In this document: positions 25,001 to 36,259 of the stretch, piece after piece
Layout: each line of letters opens with the position of its first letter
Position numbering within the stretch: the first letter of the stretch is position 1
Origin: Fistularia commersonii
Lineage: Eukaryota > Chordata > Actinopteri > Syngnathiformes > Fistulariidae
DNA: 64,000 nucleotides
NCBI GenBank assembly: GCA_037954325.1
Contig: JBBMNZ010000034.1
Location: 9,255,501 to 9,319,500 of the forward strand
Direction of reading: 5' to 3'
Notes under the pieces: model-generated
The model's input: only the letters and a program-made list of their open reading frames with translations
Databases searched by the model: none
What the model was told of the DNA's origin: nothing
Made by a program: the position numbers and the translations under genes

Positions 25001-28000
25001 CCGTTCGATTCCGACACCGAAGAAGACGACTTGAATGGTTTTAGTGCGCGGGAGGAAGACGGAGATAGTGAGATGGATGGATGGACTTTTCCTTGTCTTA
25101 TTTATTATTCATCTTTTTTATTAGCCGTGTTACAGCCACTTTAGAAAAAAAGCATTTCCAGTACGCATTTGTGGATGTTAATGGTATTTAATTAAAAGTT
25201 AAAAATGTATCTGTATAAATATCTCATGTTACAAAGTGAACATCTGCGGCCCTTATATGTACACATAAATTTATTTAGTTATTTTGAGCCGATGCGGCTT
25301 ATATCTAAGTGCGCTCAACAGTCTGGAAATTACGGTAGAAACAACTAATTTCCGCCTTTCACTCAGACTGATTATTTTAACTGTTGTTTAACTTTTATTT
25401 TAACTGTTCACATTTCTCGCTGATCATGCTGGTGAGTCCCAAAGACCCGGGACTGAAATGTGTCCGTGTCCGGCGAGCCTTACACTCACCTACGGATAAG
25501 ATCCAGCGCGAGATCGTAGAGTTTCTGGAAGTTGTCCGACGCGTGTGTGACGTCGTACGGTTTGTAGCCTGTGTGATGCAACAACACGGATCAGCGCTGA
25601 TACTCACGGACGACCAGAGGCCGGCAAAAAAAAAAAAAAAAACGGTAGACCCGAGCTCACCTAGCCACTCCACCATGTCCTTAATGGCAGTGAAGTATTT
25701 TTCCTCCTCCTTCTCTGGATTGGTATCGTCATACCTCAAGAAACAAATGCCGTTGTTTGCCTAAGAAAGCGCAAGGGTTAAAAGATGATCTCCCCGGCTG
25801 CATAAATGCACGTATGTAATGGTACAATCTGATTAAAAACAAAAACACACCTTTGCATAGCCAAAATTGAAATTAATTGCTTTGGCGTGTCCAATGTGAA
25901 GGATTCCATTGGGCTCAGGAGGAAAACGGGTACGAATCTAAAGGTTTCAGAGAGGGATAATAGAAAAGATTAGATCCGTGATCATTTTCGATATGCTCAT
26001 TTTTCGAAATGCTAATTCGCGTGATCTTCCTACCTGACCGCCGGAGATCTCCAGGTGCTTCTTTAGTAAGTCCATGGTGTTTGGCGTGACCACGTAACCC
26101 TCCGTCTTATAATTCTCCCCTACATATACGGGGAGCAGGACAGCAGATGCATTTAGCTTTTAAAAAACAGCCATCGCTAGATTAGATTACTCCTCCTTAC
26201 CTGGTTTATGGAATTTTAGCGCCTCCCCTCTCAGCTGCTCCATTAAGGACATTCCCTCCCCGGCCATCACGTCGCCTAAATCACACATACGACACACAAA
26301 CACCGACACCAGTTAAACCCCGGTTCAAACTGTGACCTGTTCTTTCTAACGCTCATCCGCTTTGCCGCTTACCGTTCATCGCCACCTCCTGCTTCTTTGC
26401 CTTCACCTCGTTCTCCGCGACTTTAACCTTCTGGGGCTGCAAGTGCAAAACAAGAGTGGGACGAGCCATTATAACCTGTTCAGCCAGTTAAAGAAAAGCC
26501 TAAATCTATCAGGAAGTGACAGAAATAAATTTACCGGCACATCGAAAATAACATGAGCATGTTAACTTATCGATATTTTAATATTATGACCATTTGCAAT
26601 CTACATGGTTTTACTCCCAATCACTCCGGAAGGAGACTGCAGAGGACAAGAGGAGCGTTACCTTGGGTTTCTTCTCCAGGTCAGCCTCTGTCTTGGGTCC
26701 CAAGAGATGCAGCACCTGTGCAACCGGATCGAGACGTGACTGCATTGTGCAGCCAAACAAACCAAACAACCGGATACTCTGATCACAGCAGATTAGAATT
26801 CCCCGCTGCGAAACCCACCTGCATGTCCACCTCGTTTTTGATGACTTTTCCATCTGCCCATTTAAGAGCGGCGCGTGCCTCTCCTGCATGGAAGACGCAA
26901 ACCTCGGTGAGATGTTCGAGTGAAGGGTTTGAAAAGGGCTTTATTTAGCCAAGTGTAACGACATACCCATTAGCAGCCCCATGTTGAAGTGGTACCTCTC
27001 CTTTAAGAGCTGTTCCTTGTGCTTCTTAATCACGGTTTCCACCTGCGTAGCATTGTACTGTCAGCTGATAAACCGTGGCAACGGTTTAATAAAATGTGCA
27101 GTGGAAAATAAAGCCATTACCGCATCTTCAATCTGCTCAGGTGTTACGACCACGCCGACTCCGCAAGCTTCCTCAAACTGCTTGTGGTCGAGGGGGTCGT
27201 GAGGATGAGTCTTTACAAACTCCAAAGCGGCTGCAAAATAAGGAAGTAATAAGAAAACGTAAGAATCGTGTGTTTCAACAATGTGTGAACGGATGTCTGT
27301 CAATTTCTCTAGGCTCAAAGGACACAAAATTCCTGAACGATCACAAAAACAGTTGGATAATTTTTTTTTATTCCCCCTGACTTGCTGGATGTATCTTACC
27401 GGAAATCAGAAAAGTCAGCCTGCAAATGTCTCCAAGTGTATGCGTCCATGTGTATGTGTAACCAATGTTAATTTACTATTTAAATATTCGCACAATATAT
27501 TTGCGTTTACTGAGCGACTGAAATATATTATGTGTATAAACTGTGGGTATGCATCGCTCTGTCCCAGCTTCTTCTTTGTTTTACCATTTTGACTAAAATG
27601 TAGCTGAAGCCAGAACATTATGACAGGTGGACACTTGATGCGCGGTATCTGATCGTGACACATAATTAATAATACTAATAATTTAGCCTTTATTAATACT
27701 AGTGGGGAAATTCGTTCTCTGCAATGAACCCATCATGGATGAACCATGATCAGTAAGCATGCCGACAACCAGCGCCAAGGTAGCAGTTTGGGGTTCAGTG
27801 TCTTGCTCAAAAACACTTCGACACCAGGAGGAGTTGGGAATCCAACCATGAATGTTCAGTTCAAAAGACAATTTCTTCACCTCCCGCACCATTTTGAAGG
27901 TGTTTTCTTTTCAATAAAGTCTACGCATTCTTCCAGTGCCCTCTGCTTACCTATCCTAACAACTTCACTGTACTTTACAGTCTTATTAGTGTCTGATTTC

Positions 28001-28619
28001 CTTCTTTAACCTGCTAAATATCGGTGAAAAAGTGTTGGATCTGACCGATTCCAGCGTTGGCAGTCTTCATGGTTTGCATGTTTTGGAAAACCAATCAGGT
28101 AGTGACATGCAAGAAACCTACCTGCCAGCTGTTGCTCCGTGCATATCTTGCGTTGGGCAATGCTGTCTGACAGGAAAAGCAGACGTTTATTGTCCTTCAA
28201 GCGAGAGGCCATGCTGTAGAGCAGAGTTCCCATAGCCTTGTCCACTCCTGTCACCCCACTGGCACATTGGGCCTGTTGACATAAAGACCACGACACCATG
28301 AAAACAGATGACCAAATTTCACTTTTTCCCTGTATCATATTGTGGCGGCCCAATTATAGCACGTAAACAAAAAGGAGCAGCTGTGAAGTTAGTATATTTC
28401 CCCAAAGCTTCATGAGAAGACACGTTTTGGACAGGGAGTTGGGAAGAATAGGGCAGATCTTCAACAGCTGCCCCTGCGGGCTCCACACGGACACACGTTG
28501 AGTCAAACCTGGGAGATTGCGTCCTTCAGAGCGGAAGTCAAAGCTTCATTTTTCAGTGTTTCCTTCGCCTTCTGCTCACTAAGCCCTATAGAAGCGAAGA
28601 GCAATAACGTTTCTGACAT
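19023..28619 (-). CDS. qars1: Glutamine--tRNA ligase, cytosolic (QARS1)
   Basis: Charges tRNA-Gln with glutamine and is a member of the multi-synthetase complex. Twenty-three coding exons join in phase: 28619-28509, 28272-28122, 27230-27121, 27042-26967, 26883-26819, 26715-26662, 26436-26373, 26275-26201, 26119-26034, 25937-25851, 25760-25661, 25568-25490, 23469-23230, 23144-23052, 22962-22825, 21761-21674, 21599-21453, 21343-21242, 21163-21071, 20827-20700, 20621-20555, 20476-20351 and 19073-19023. The product is 776 aa (human 775). Residues 1-~190 form the eukaryote-specific N-terminal region, followed by a Lys-rich linker. The catalytic domain has RFPPEPNGILHIGHAKA (HIGH at 278-281) and the KMSKS equivalent VVSKRK at 494-499. 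The C-terminal anticodon-binding barrels contain PVGLRHAGYV and FIHWVSQP, ending LKEDPGKV. No defect is seen. The intron after exon 12 carries a LINE fragment and a MITE. Confidence 0.97.
19560..20340. repeat. Dispersed-repeat debris in the last QARS1 intron
   Basis: At 19560-19640 GGAAATTCCTCTCTGCAT followed by CATTATGGATGAACCATGA matches a segment at 27703-27750. At about 19790-19870 GATGAGATGTACTTTAATGA followed by TCCCATGTTTGGGAAATTG is a diverged, reverse-oriented LINE 3' tail. The rest is AT-rich. All of it lies in the 1.3-kb intron before the last coding exon. Confidence 0.5.
21762..22824. other. qars1: QARS1 intron 15, no recognised insertion
   Basis: A ~1.06-kb intron of ordinary composition between exons 22962-22825 and 21761-21674. 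I saw no repeat family member, RNA gene or extra exon in it. Confidence 0.5.
23650..23750. mobile_element. Dispersed element fragment shared with 7380-7500
   Basis: GCAAAGCTAAAAGATACCAGG, GTGAATTGAACAATGGGG, TATGTCATGATTTTACCCGT and CCGATCC correspond in order to the remnant next to the phosphatase gene. It lies in the large QARS1 intron (23470-25489). It is a short copy of an unnamed family, possibly hAT-related. Confidence 0.5.
23821..24595 (-). mobile_element. 5'-truncated LINE with reverse-transcriptase C-terminal fragment
   Basis: Minus-strand frames 24430-24227 and 24128-23823 encode pieces of a non-LTR retrotransposon polyprotein: SRSKTEYMCVNERN, VEDFKCLGSTVQSVGECGEE, WVQAGWNGWRKVS, then KMLRFSLGATRMERIRNES, GRPERRLKHVVREDMK and WRRWICCGDP. 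This text is very common in teleost genomes and is probably of the RTE/Rex3 type, though the clade is from memory. Frameshifts separate the pieces, so it is dead. It sits in a QARS1 intron, in the same orientation as QARS1. Confidence 0.85.
24836..25335 (-). mobile_element. MITE, TIR AATTTCCGGACT family, copy 2
   Basis: A reverse-oriented copy of the element at 8509-9001. It ends CAACAGTCTGGAAATTACGG and is flanked on both sides by TA (TA before CCGTCATATCC and TA after ATTACGG), giving a visible TA target duplication. Internal blocks ACATCGGACCGATGAAATGC and CGACACCGAAGAAGACGAC match copy 1. It is in the same QARS1 intron as the LINE fragment; the exon flanking the intron starts only 155 bases away. 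Confidence 0.85.
27685..27870. repeat. Dispersed repeat in a QARS1 intron
   Basis: GGGGAAATTCGTTCTCTGCA, GAACCCATCATGGATGAACC, GGGGTTCAGTGTCTTGCTCA, AAAACACTTCGACACCAGGA and GAGTTGGGAATCCAACCATG follow each other. The last three parts are a well-known short dispersed repeat of fish genomes. A diverged copy of the first part lies at 19560-19640. Confidence 0.5.
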
Positions 28620-29233
28620 TTTCTATATTACAAATGTAGTTTAACTATCAAGTTGAAAGCACCGCAGGCGCCGCCACTGCCACACACGACCGTTCCTCTA
28701 AAGAGGGCAACTTCCTGTACACCGCAAAAAAATAAAAAGTATAAAAATAATAGCCAATCAGAGGCGTTAGGCAGAGTTGAAGCTGACCAATTGCGAATGA
28801 GAATGATTGAGTCTCCGGCTACTACAAGGAAACGGACCAATCAGCGTTTGTGTTGACATCTACGTGGGTGGGACTTCTGGAATGTGGGAAATGTTGCATC
28901 AGATTGATGTTGCGGTCCGTTTAGTAAACAATTGTCTAGCTTGAATTGGGACGTCGGTTATTTAATCTTGTTTCTTTTTAAGTACAGTAACTATTTTAAA
29001 GTGTTTGAGCTCTCGCCCTGTATAATGTGTCTGACTTTTGAAACGCAGCGTAACCTCTGTTGTCCAACCGAAAATAAAAACTCCGTGAAAGTTTTTTGCT
29101 GGACAGCTAGCTATCGTAAACATCGAACCGGCATTGTGAATCCGCCTCTGTGACCGCAACTACCCCGGTGGAGGTGCAGATGTGATGGGAATAACTCCAC
29201 CGATACGACAAGGCACACGGAAACGCACTAAGC
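28620..29233. promoter_or_regulatory. Divergent QARS1/OGG1 promoter with three CCAAT boxes
   Basis: Only 614 bases separate the QARS1 ATG (minus, 28619) and the OGG1 ATG (plus, 29234). The interval has three CCAAT motifs in one orientation, at 28754-28758 (AGCCAATCAG), 28787-28791 and 28837-28841 (GACCAATCAG), spaced 33 and 50 bases apart, and no TATA box. The spacing and the motif CCAATCAG are those of NF-Y sites. A shared divergent promoter is an inference from the head-to-head layout. Confidence 0.65.
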
Positions 29234-31467
29234 ATGGCCAAACATGCGGTTTGGACGTCGGGGGTAAAACTGTGGAAGTCGCTGGCCTGTGCAAACTCAG
29301 AGCTACGCCTGGATCTCACCCTCGCCTGTGGACAGTCTTTCCGGTAAGCTAGCGATCTAGCCCCTTCATACACACTTTGAGCCCATAATAAACATAGAGC
29401 TGTGCTCGCTTTTACTTCATTTTACCAGATACAAATATCTCTGCACACAGTTGGAGGGAAACTGCACAAGGCCACTGGACTGGGGTGCTCGGAGGGCGAG
29501 TGTGGACCCTGACCCAGACCGAGGACACTCTGTGGTACTATGTGTACAAAAGACAGGACCAGCAGGTCCAGGAGATGCAAACAAAAGGTGGTCCTCTCCA
29601 GAATTTAGAGCTGAAATTCAATGAATCTCGGGAGGAAGAAGAGGAACCTGGTATTGGAATCCCCAAGCAGGATGGTGAGGAGGAAGAAAAGATGCTGAGA
29701 GATTACTTCCAGCTTGACGTTGAGCTGGTGGATCTGTATAAAAAATGGGGAGCGGCAGATCCCAACTTTATAAATATCGCTGAGATCTTTACTGGTAAGT
29801 GTGTGTTTCTGCAAGCAAAACATCCCAGCAAGATGTTTTGTCGTAATGAATAATCAGAATCAGAATACTTTATTGATTCCCCCGTGCGGGAAATTCCTTT
29901 TCGTTGACAGCAGCTCCTGCTTCGGAGTCAAATGAGAGAGAATCAACGTAGAAGTCTATATAAAGATAAAGAACAGCAAATAATAAAATAAGAACAATAA
30001 AGATCAAAAGAAAGAAATACAAATAAGGTTAAAGGTATATAAAAATATACATAACGTATATCCATGTGTATTTACAAGTGCATGTACATTACAAGTAGTA
30101 ATTTTGTGTATAAGTAGGGGCTGTTGTACAGTAAAACATTTATTGCACAGAAGACAATGGAACTTTTGCACATATGGAGAATTATTGCGCATGACTCCAC
30201 CGACAGCCAACTGATGCAGAGTATCTGACACTCAGAGTGAGGAAATATACAGTCTCATGGCAGCTGGCGGGACTGATTTCCTAAAAAATAAATTGCTTTC
30301 ATTGATCCAGGTGTGCGGCTGCTGCGCCAGGACCCCACCGAATGCCTGTTTTCTTTTATCTGCACCTCCAACAACCATATTTCACGCATCCAGGGCATGG
30401 TGGAGAGGCTGTGTCAGGCTCTTGGCACGCCGCTATGCCAGCTGGATCAAGCCTCTTACCACGACTTTCCCTCACTCGTTGCGCTTGCAGGTGCGACAAA
30501 GCTACCTTGAAAACACGCCTCTTTAAAATTGTTTTATGATAAATCGGATTAAGAATTAGACTCTCTCTGAACTTGCTTTGAATGCCCACATGCAGTAATG
30601 AATGTGTATTTATTAACGGGCAGACAGCAGTGTAGAGGCACGTCTCAGAGAGCTGGGTTTTGGATACAGGGCTCGGTTCCTGCAGCAAAGTGCAAGACAG
30701 ATCTTGGACAACCACGGGATCCACTGGCTCGACGGTCTTCGCAACGTGCCGTATCCGCAGGCCCGTGCTGCCCTGCGAACTCTCCCTGGTGTGGGAACCA
30801 AGGTACGGAAAGAAAATACGCAGTTGTCCTGTAATGATCTATTCGAGAAGGATATACAGTAAACATGTTTTCTGTCCAATAGGTGGCAGACTGTGTGTGT
30901 TTGATGTCGCTGGATAAGACCGAAGCCGTACCCGTCGACACACACGTTTGGCAGATAGCAAAGCGCGACTACAAATTTTCAGCCGGCAAGCAGCAAAAAA
31001 GCCTCACCGATAAACTTCACACGGATATCGGTCGGTGTTCACGTTCCCCTTCGCTCATATGTTGCCGAATCAACAAAAATACTGACGATGACGATGAATT
31101 TTTCACACAGGGGATTTTTTCAGAAATCTCTGGGGTCCCCATGCTGGTTGGGCACAATCTGTAAGTTTGCCCAAGTCTTCCCATGAGTGTCTCCCTCTCT
31201 GTTGTACTTTGCCGCTGTAACCGCAAAATCTGATCATTTAAGGTGTTGTTCTGCGCGGATCTCAAGAAGTTCCAGAAGCTGAAAGAAACACCGAATCCGA
31301 AGAGGCCGAAGACGGAGGAGCAAGATGACGACGGGATCGTAGCATGTAAGGAAAGGAAACGAAGACCGCCGCAAAGGGAGTTACGAAAAACAGGAAAACC
31401 AAGTCGGGGTGTCGTCGGAATTGAAAGACCAGGGTTAAAACAGTGCCCGGCTAAAAATCCCCCGTAA
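29234..31467 (+). CDS. ogg1: 8-oxoguanine DNA glycosylase/AP lyase (OGG1)
   Basis: Excises 8-oxoguanine paired with C and nicks the abasic site, starting base-excision repair. Seven in-phase exons: 29234-29343, 29451-29794, 30311-30490, 30624-30802, 30883-31030, 31111-31160 and 31243-31467, giving 411 aa (human isoform 1a is 345). SELRLDLTLACGQSFRW opens the N-terminal domain. GVRLLRQDPTECLFSFICTS and NNHISRIQGMVERLC follow. The helix-hairpin-helix LPGVGTKVADC carries the catalytic Lys at 271 (human K249), and VPVDTHVW carries Asp 290 (human D268); both are offset by 22. Two differences from human are visible: an acidic insert (~residues 82-100, EEEEEPG and GEEEEK) and a ~65-residue Lys/Arg-rich C-terminal tail after VLFCADLKKF. 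Intron 2 carries a LINE 3' end. The start Met fits the human N-terminal exon layout. Confidence 0.96.
29855..30260 (-). mobile_element. LINE 3'-end insertion in OGG1 intron 2
   Basis: AATCAGAATCAGAATACTTT followed by ATTGATTCCCCCGTGCGGG, then GACAGCAGCTCCTGCTTCGG, AAGAACAGCAAATAATAAAA and GTGTATAAGTAGGGGC. The order is the same as in the insertion at 10296-10780 and the fragment at 36260. It occupies most of the 516-base intron and is reverse to OGG1 transcription. Confidence 0.75.
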
Positions 31468-33679
31468 ATTCAGACGCTTTTTCACAGACCTTCAAACAGA
31501 CACCGTGTTTGGACATTTTCTGGAGATGTAGATGATTTCCAAGTATCTGTGTTTATGTGATTACTGTGTCTAAGTTGTGTCAAATCAATTCACTGAAGAA
31601 CATCTTTTAAAAAAATTTCTGGAATTAGATTTGAAAAATCTAAATCAAATCACTGTTTTTTTTTATGATTTTATTGTCTTTGATTGGTCCTTGATGTTCC
31701 TCAATGCTGCCTCTAGGGGGCAGCTTATCCCTGCACGCCAATGTCAAACGGGAGTCATCTGATGTCGCCGCTCTTTTAAAGAACTTGTTTGGCAACTTGC
31801 GCCCTTTCTCCGGATAAAACCTTTCTTTCAGGCCACCTCGTGTTTGTTCATACCTGTGCAGATACACCCCGGTGTTGGTGCGCGTGTGTGAAAGGTCACC
31901 GGGCAGCAAATGTTGTATTTCCTCAGCGCATCCCGTGCACCAGAAGGATGCATACAGGCATTAGCCGACTGACTCAGCTGTTCTTTTTATAGCTGGGATT
32001 GTAGTTATCTGCTGTCACTGCTGTGGGCCAGTGTGACCGTCTTGGGTGTCCAGATGGACTGGATTCAGCTCAACGCTGCGCTTTCACGACAGCCGCGATT
32101 GTGTTTAAAGCATAACAGTTTTCAATTCAACGCCATGCCGTATTGTCCTCCTCTGAAAGAAATAATCGCCGGCGTATCGGCTTACGCGAGCAGGTGTGTC
32201 GTGCATGCAATCGGATCCCCCGCGTGCATGTGCCTCACATCCATAGCCGCTCGCACGTGCGCGTGTGTGCAGCGGTGCGTATCAGCGAATATGTGAGTCA
32301 GCTTTCATCCCGGGTCCGGCTCCGGGGCAGAGGCCGCATGACAAAGGGACGCGGGAGTAAATATAGAGATAAGACAAGAGCGGTGAAAGTAAATCCCAAA
32401 GGCCTGAAAAGGTGAAAGCGTGTTTGGAGGAGGGGGAGGTGCACTCTCATGGAAATGCCAGGCGCACAAAAAAGATTAATAACACAAGAGTGGCCCGTGC
32501 GTTACATAAGAGAGAGGGCTCAGCTTGTATTATGCCCACAGGAGCTGGGTTTGTGGAGAGGACGTCGCTCCGTGTATTTACTTTCCCCCGTGACGCCTCA
32601 TTACTCTGCACAGACACCTGGGGGCGCTGAAATCTGGGTTGCCACAGCAGAGAGGACTACCGTGTCTGAGCGTGGCTTCGGCGGCCTGCGGACTCCAAAA
32701 GGACTCCGTGCGTGTTGTCATCTTTTTCAGAGTTCTCTGTGCAATTGTGTTATAGCCCTCGCTTTGCTCAGTGGCGCCTCAAACCAATGACGTTGCAGAT
32801 GGAAACACCAAAATTAGCTCTGCGCATTGGGGACACAAGTCAAGACCCCGGGAGGCGTAGCACTGTTTCAGGTTAAATCATCGTAGTTGCCGAACTGTGC
32901 GAAGGCACGTGAGGCCCGCCGGTGCAAATACGCATTTTCCCTGTAACTTGTGCTGTGATAGGAGCAGTCGGGCTCTCTTGGATTTCTTCAAATTGCACCG
33001 TGTATGTATATTTGAGGGTCTCTCCGGAGGGGATTGCGTGAAACCTCCCAGCGTAAGAGCGGCGCCGCATTTTTTGTTGTTTTTTTTTCCCCCTATGAAA
33101 TATTGGCGGAGTTATATTCCTCCAGACAAATATGATATATGCGTCTCGCAGGGATCGATTATGAACGGTTTATTTTAAGAATCGCGCCCCGTAAGGGCCC
33201 TTTTCCTCCTGCCGGGCCAAAAATGGTCAACGCACATCTACCCTCTGTCGATAAGCCTTATTATCCCTGAACGGTAACAGACGTGTTACATGATAGAACC
33301 CAATGCAATGCCTAGTATGGATATGATTTAAAGAGACTGCGTTGATTTACCTTAGATGTGGTGAAACGCGATGCCACTGGAGGCAGAGAAGTGTTTTTAG
33401 GGGGGCCCTGAGTTGGGGAGATTATTCCGCGGTGTCTAGACGGCGAAAGGGAAGCCATATTTAGGTCACAACTGCTCTAATTGATCATTTTTCAGAGTTC
33501 GCGAATGCCGTTTAGCGCCGGTTAGCCTGATTCAGGCCCTGTTTTGATTGTTGGGACTGAGCAGCACCATCTGCTCCAGGGTTCAGTTTCAGAGCCCCCG
33601 CCAGGAGCAGGTCGATGCACAAAGTGGAATGTATTCGCGCGCATTCCTCGTCAAAGATGGCATAGAAACACTATCCTCG

Positions 33680-33710
<31 letters not shown>

Positions 33711-34300
33711 GTAAACCGCGACCACCGCGAGCTGTCTCGGTGCGGCAAAGTCCCTTCTTTTTTTTTTTTTTTGGAAGTTCCTTCAATGACATTTGAATTC
33801 TGCTCCCCTTTCAGTCCAACGACAGACTCCACATTTCTGCAAAACTAGTGGATATTATTGTTGCTTTTTTATCATTTAAAGACTATTTGAGCACTAAAAA
33901 CACCGATAGAGCACAATCGCATCCTCCCAACCTCTGACCGGGCGGGTCGGACAGTGTCTTTGACCGCGGCGGCTGCATGAAAAGGAAGGAATGAACATCT
34001 TTTTCACCCTATCTTGATATTTTCCGGACCCAGTTGAACACGGACTTTTTCTCCTTCCCCGCCGTTAAACGTTAGCGGCCCAGGATGATGTACGCGCAGG
34101 GCCCGACACCAGAGAGCTGTCTCTGAGCTCATTCCTTGTTATTCCGACCAAATCGGCGCCGACCGAAGATGCAAAGCGCCCGTAAAAAAACGCCGTCTCT
34201 CGCATCGAACCCGTCGTCAACACGCATCCCTCATCCTTCCCAGGCGTTCGGCGAAACTCACGTGGGCGACACAGGCGACGTAATAAGCGTGTCATCATTC
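31468..34300. other. No supported gene downstream of OGG1
   Basis: The OGG1 3' flank and non-coding sequence. Included are a GT microsatellite (about 33683-33712) and a T run (about 33757-33771). The open frames (for example 32143-32415 and 32449-32790 on +) lack family resemblance, start context and splice partners. I see nothing I can name. Confidence 0.5.
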
Positions 34301-34399
34301 ATAATGTGATTACCACGGAGGAGAACCCTGGCTCCTCATGTCCCGGACCCTCTTTTGTCTTTCCTGCTGGCTCAGTTGTAATGTAGCCTAATGGCATTA

Positions 34400-34676
34400 G
34401 CACAATCCTGTGACCTGCACAGGTTATTTTAGGAGCCGGGCTGCTGCTGCGAGTGCATTGGAAGCGGCTGCAAGAGATCCAGGTGGATCTTCTGTCATAT
34501 TGTGTCCCGTCCGTGGGAAGGGAGGGGGCAGAAAACAGCTCCACGCAGCAGCTTTGGGTCCGGGTGGAAGGTGCGGAGGGGGGTGACGTGAAGGTCGGTG
34601 CGGGTTTGCACGCAACTAGCCGCCGCACGTTCAGCTCGCCTCCTCACCTGGGCGCGGAAAGGGTTGTGCACGCCGT

Positions 34677-34707
<31 letters not shown>

Positions 34708-35200
34708 TGACGTCAGAGCCTCTGTCGTCATACGCGTAACGGAGCCCTGCCTCCGCACGCCGTGCACGGTCGTTGCGCAACCGGCGTGCAGCGCGAAGGG
34801 GATGGGTGGGTGGGGGGGATAGGTGAGCCATTGTTATTATCTGCGCGTGCGCGTGGATCTCTGTGAGTGTGTGCGTGGGGTGGGTGTGCGTGGGGGGGCG
34901 GGCGTCCATCTCCTCCCCTCTCGTCAACAGAGTGCAGGCGGAGGAAGGAGGAGGCCGACCTTCTCTGCGCCTCTTCTGCAGCCACCTCCTCTTCTTCCTC
35001 CTCTTCTTCCTCCTCCTCTTCTTCTTCCTCCTCCTCCTCCAGCGCCGTGGGGTTGGGGGGGCGCATCGACCCCCCCCCCTCTTCCCCGCGCCGGCACCTC
35101 ACCATGACACACTCCGCGTCCTGACGCAGAGGACGCCGCTGCCGCCGCAGAGGAGCCGCGCACACGCACAGGTAAGAGGAGCCGCTGCTCGAAGCCGCCG
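34400..35200 (+). promoter_or_regulatory. CpG-rich block with probable untranslated first exon
   Basis: Composition shifts to strongly G+C-rich with dense CpG, which is unusual in this window. It contains G-runs (34689-34708), a (TCC/TTC)n stretch (34978-35040) and CGCACACGCACAG followed by GTAAGAGG near 35160-35178, a good splice donor without an upstream ORF. The next plus-strand exon with an untranslated leader and a matching acceptor is the first PRRT3 coding exon (acceptor ending at 46562). I infer that this is the PRRT3 promoter and exon 1, which implies an ~11.4-kb first intron. It could also serve an unseen non-coding transcript. Confidence 0.45.
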
Positions 35201-35775
35201 TGCACGTTTCCGGTCCCAAAGTGGCTTCTTTTTTTTTTTTTTTTTTTTTTTGTCTTTCTTTCTTTCTTTCTTTCTTTTATTTTTTTTTTAGAAGTATTCC
35301 GTCGCTATGGTAACGTGGACGTCGGCGCTCCGCGATGCGGGGAACTTGCGAGCCCACGATGGATTTAAACACGCGATAAATATCTCGGGGAGGATTATTT
35401 CGGGGGGGTCTACTCTTTCCGAAGAGTCCCACTTCGGTGCGTGGACCACACTGCGTGTCCCGGGGGGTTTCACGAGGGTCTACATGCGTGACTCGTTCTC
35501 CACCTGCAGGTGTGATGTTTCCATCCACGACCTGCACCAACGCTGCGGACTTAGAGGTGGGAAGCGCCGTGAATCCGGCCGCTGCTGCTGCCAGTGTCAA
35601 ACTAAAACCTCTTAATAATGTGATTTAAGTATTAAGTGGTATTAGTGTTGGAGTATGATTGGCTGCGTAGTAGTTTGAGATGATTATATTCAAACTGACA
35701 ACAATCCTGAGCTGAAGTTTATTGAACCCTGCCCCAACCATATGCAAGATTTTAACGTAGCCCTTGTTTTTAAGT
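35201..35775. other. No supported gene; T-run and (CTTT)n
   Basis: A T run (about 35228-35251) followed by CTTT tetranucleotides, then unremarkable sequence. If the upstream donor is real, this is the start of an intron. Confidence 0.5.
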
Positions 35776-35779
35776 TGTG

Positions 35780-35985
35780 TATTTTCCGTAGGAAGCTAGA
35801 AGGTCCTCGGGTGGGTTCCCACAGGGGGGCCTTCCTGTGTGGAGGCTCCATGTTGTCCTGGTGTCTGCGTGGGGTTCCTCCGAGTTCCCCTCGCAGTCCG
35901 GAAACATGCAGGAGGTTCAGCGGAGTCTGAATTTTCCAGACGTGAGAATGAGTTAATGCATCGTTGCATGTCTCTCGATGACGTG
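35780..35985 (+). mobile_element. SINE-like element copy
   Basis: AGCTAGAAGGTCCTCGGGTG, CCTTCCTGTGTGGAGGCTCC, ATGTTGTCCTGGTGTCTGCG, GGAAACATGCAGGAGGTTCA and ACGTGAGAATGAGTTAATGC follow the order of the teleost SINE-like consensus (tRNA-related head, then CTGCGTGGGTTCCTCCG, then ACATGCAGGAGGTTC). It is moderately diverged and non-coding. Confidence 0.7.
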
Positions 35986-36259
35986 GGGAAGAGAGGATGG
36001 ATTTCTAGTATTCATTTTGAAAGTTATAGTATATATTAACACTTGCAGCACCAGAGCTGTTTTTTCATGCAATGAGAAAGCAAGAATATACTCTGCCGTC
36101 TATTAGGAATGCAGCAAATAGCAGCAGCTGCGGATGCAGGTGTTACCCAGAGGTGAGATACAGGGTTTTGTTCAATACTGAGACGGAAATCTACTGCTGT
36201 AGTACAATAAATACACAATAAATGGACTGTAGTTTGAATCCCCCAATGGTTAACTTTGC

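Noticed and set aside
24779..25144. 121-codon plus-strand frame in the QARS1 intron
   Set aside because: It falls entirely within the reverse-oriented MITE (24836-25335) and its flank.
34863..35291. Poly-Ser/poly-Leu frames in the CpG-rich block
   Set aside because: Arise from the TCC/TTC trinucleotide run in a probable 5' UTR; different frames give different homopolymers and none is conserved protein sequence.
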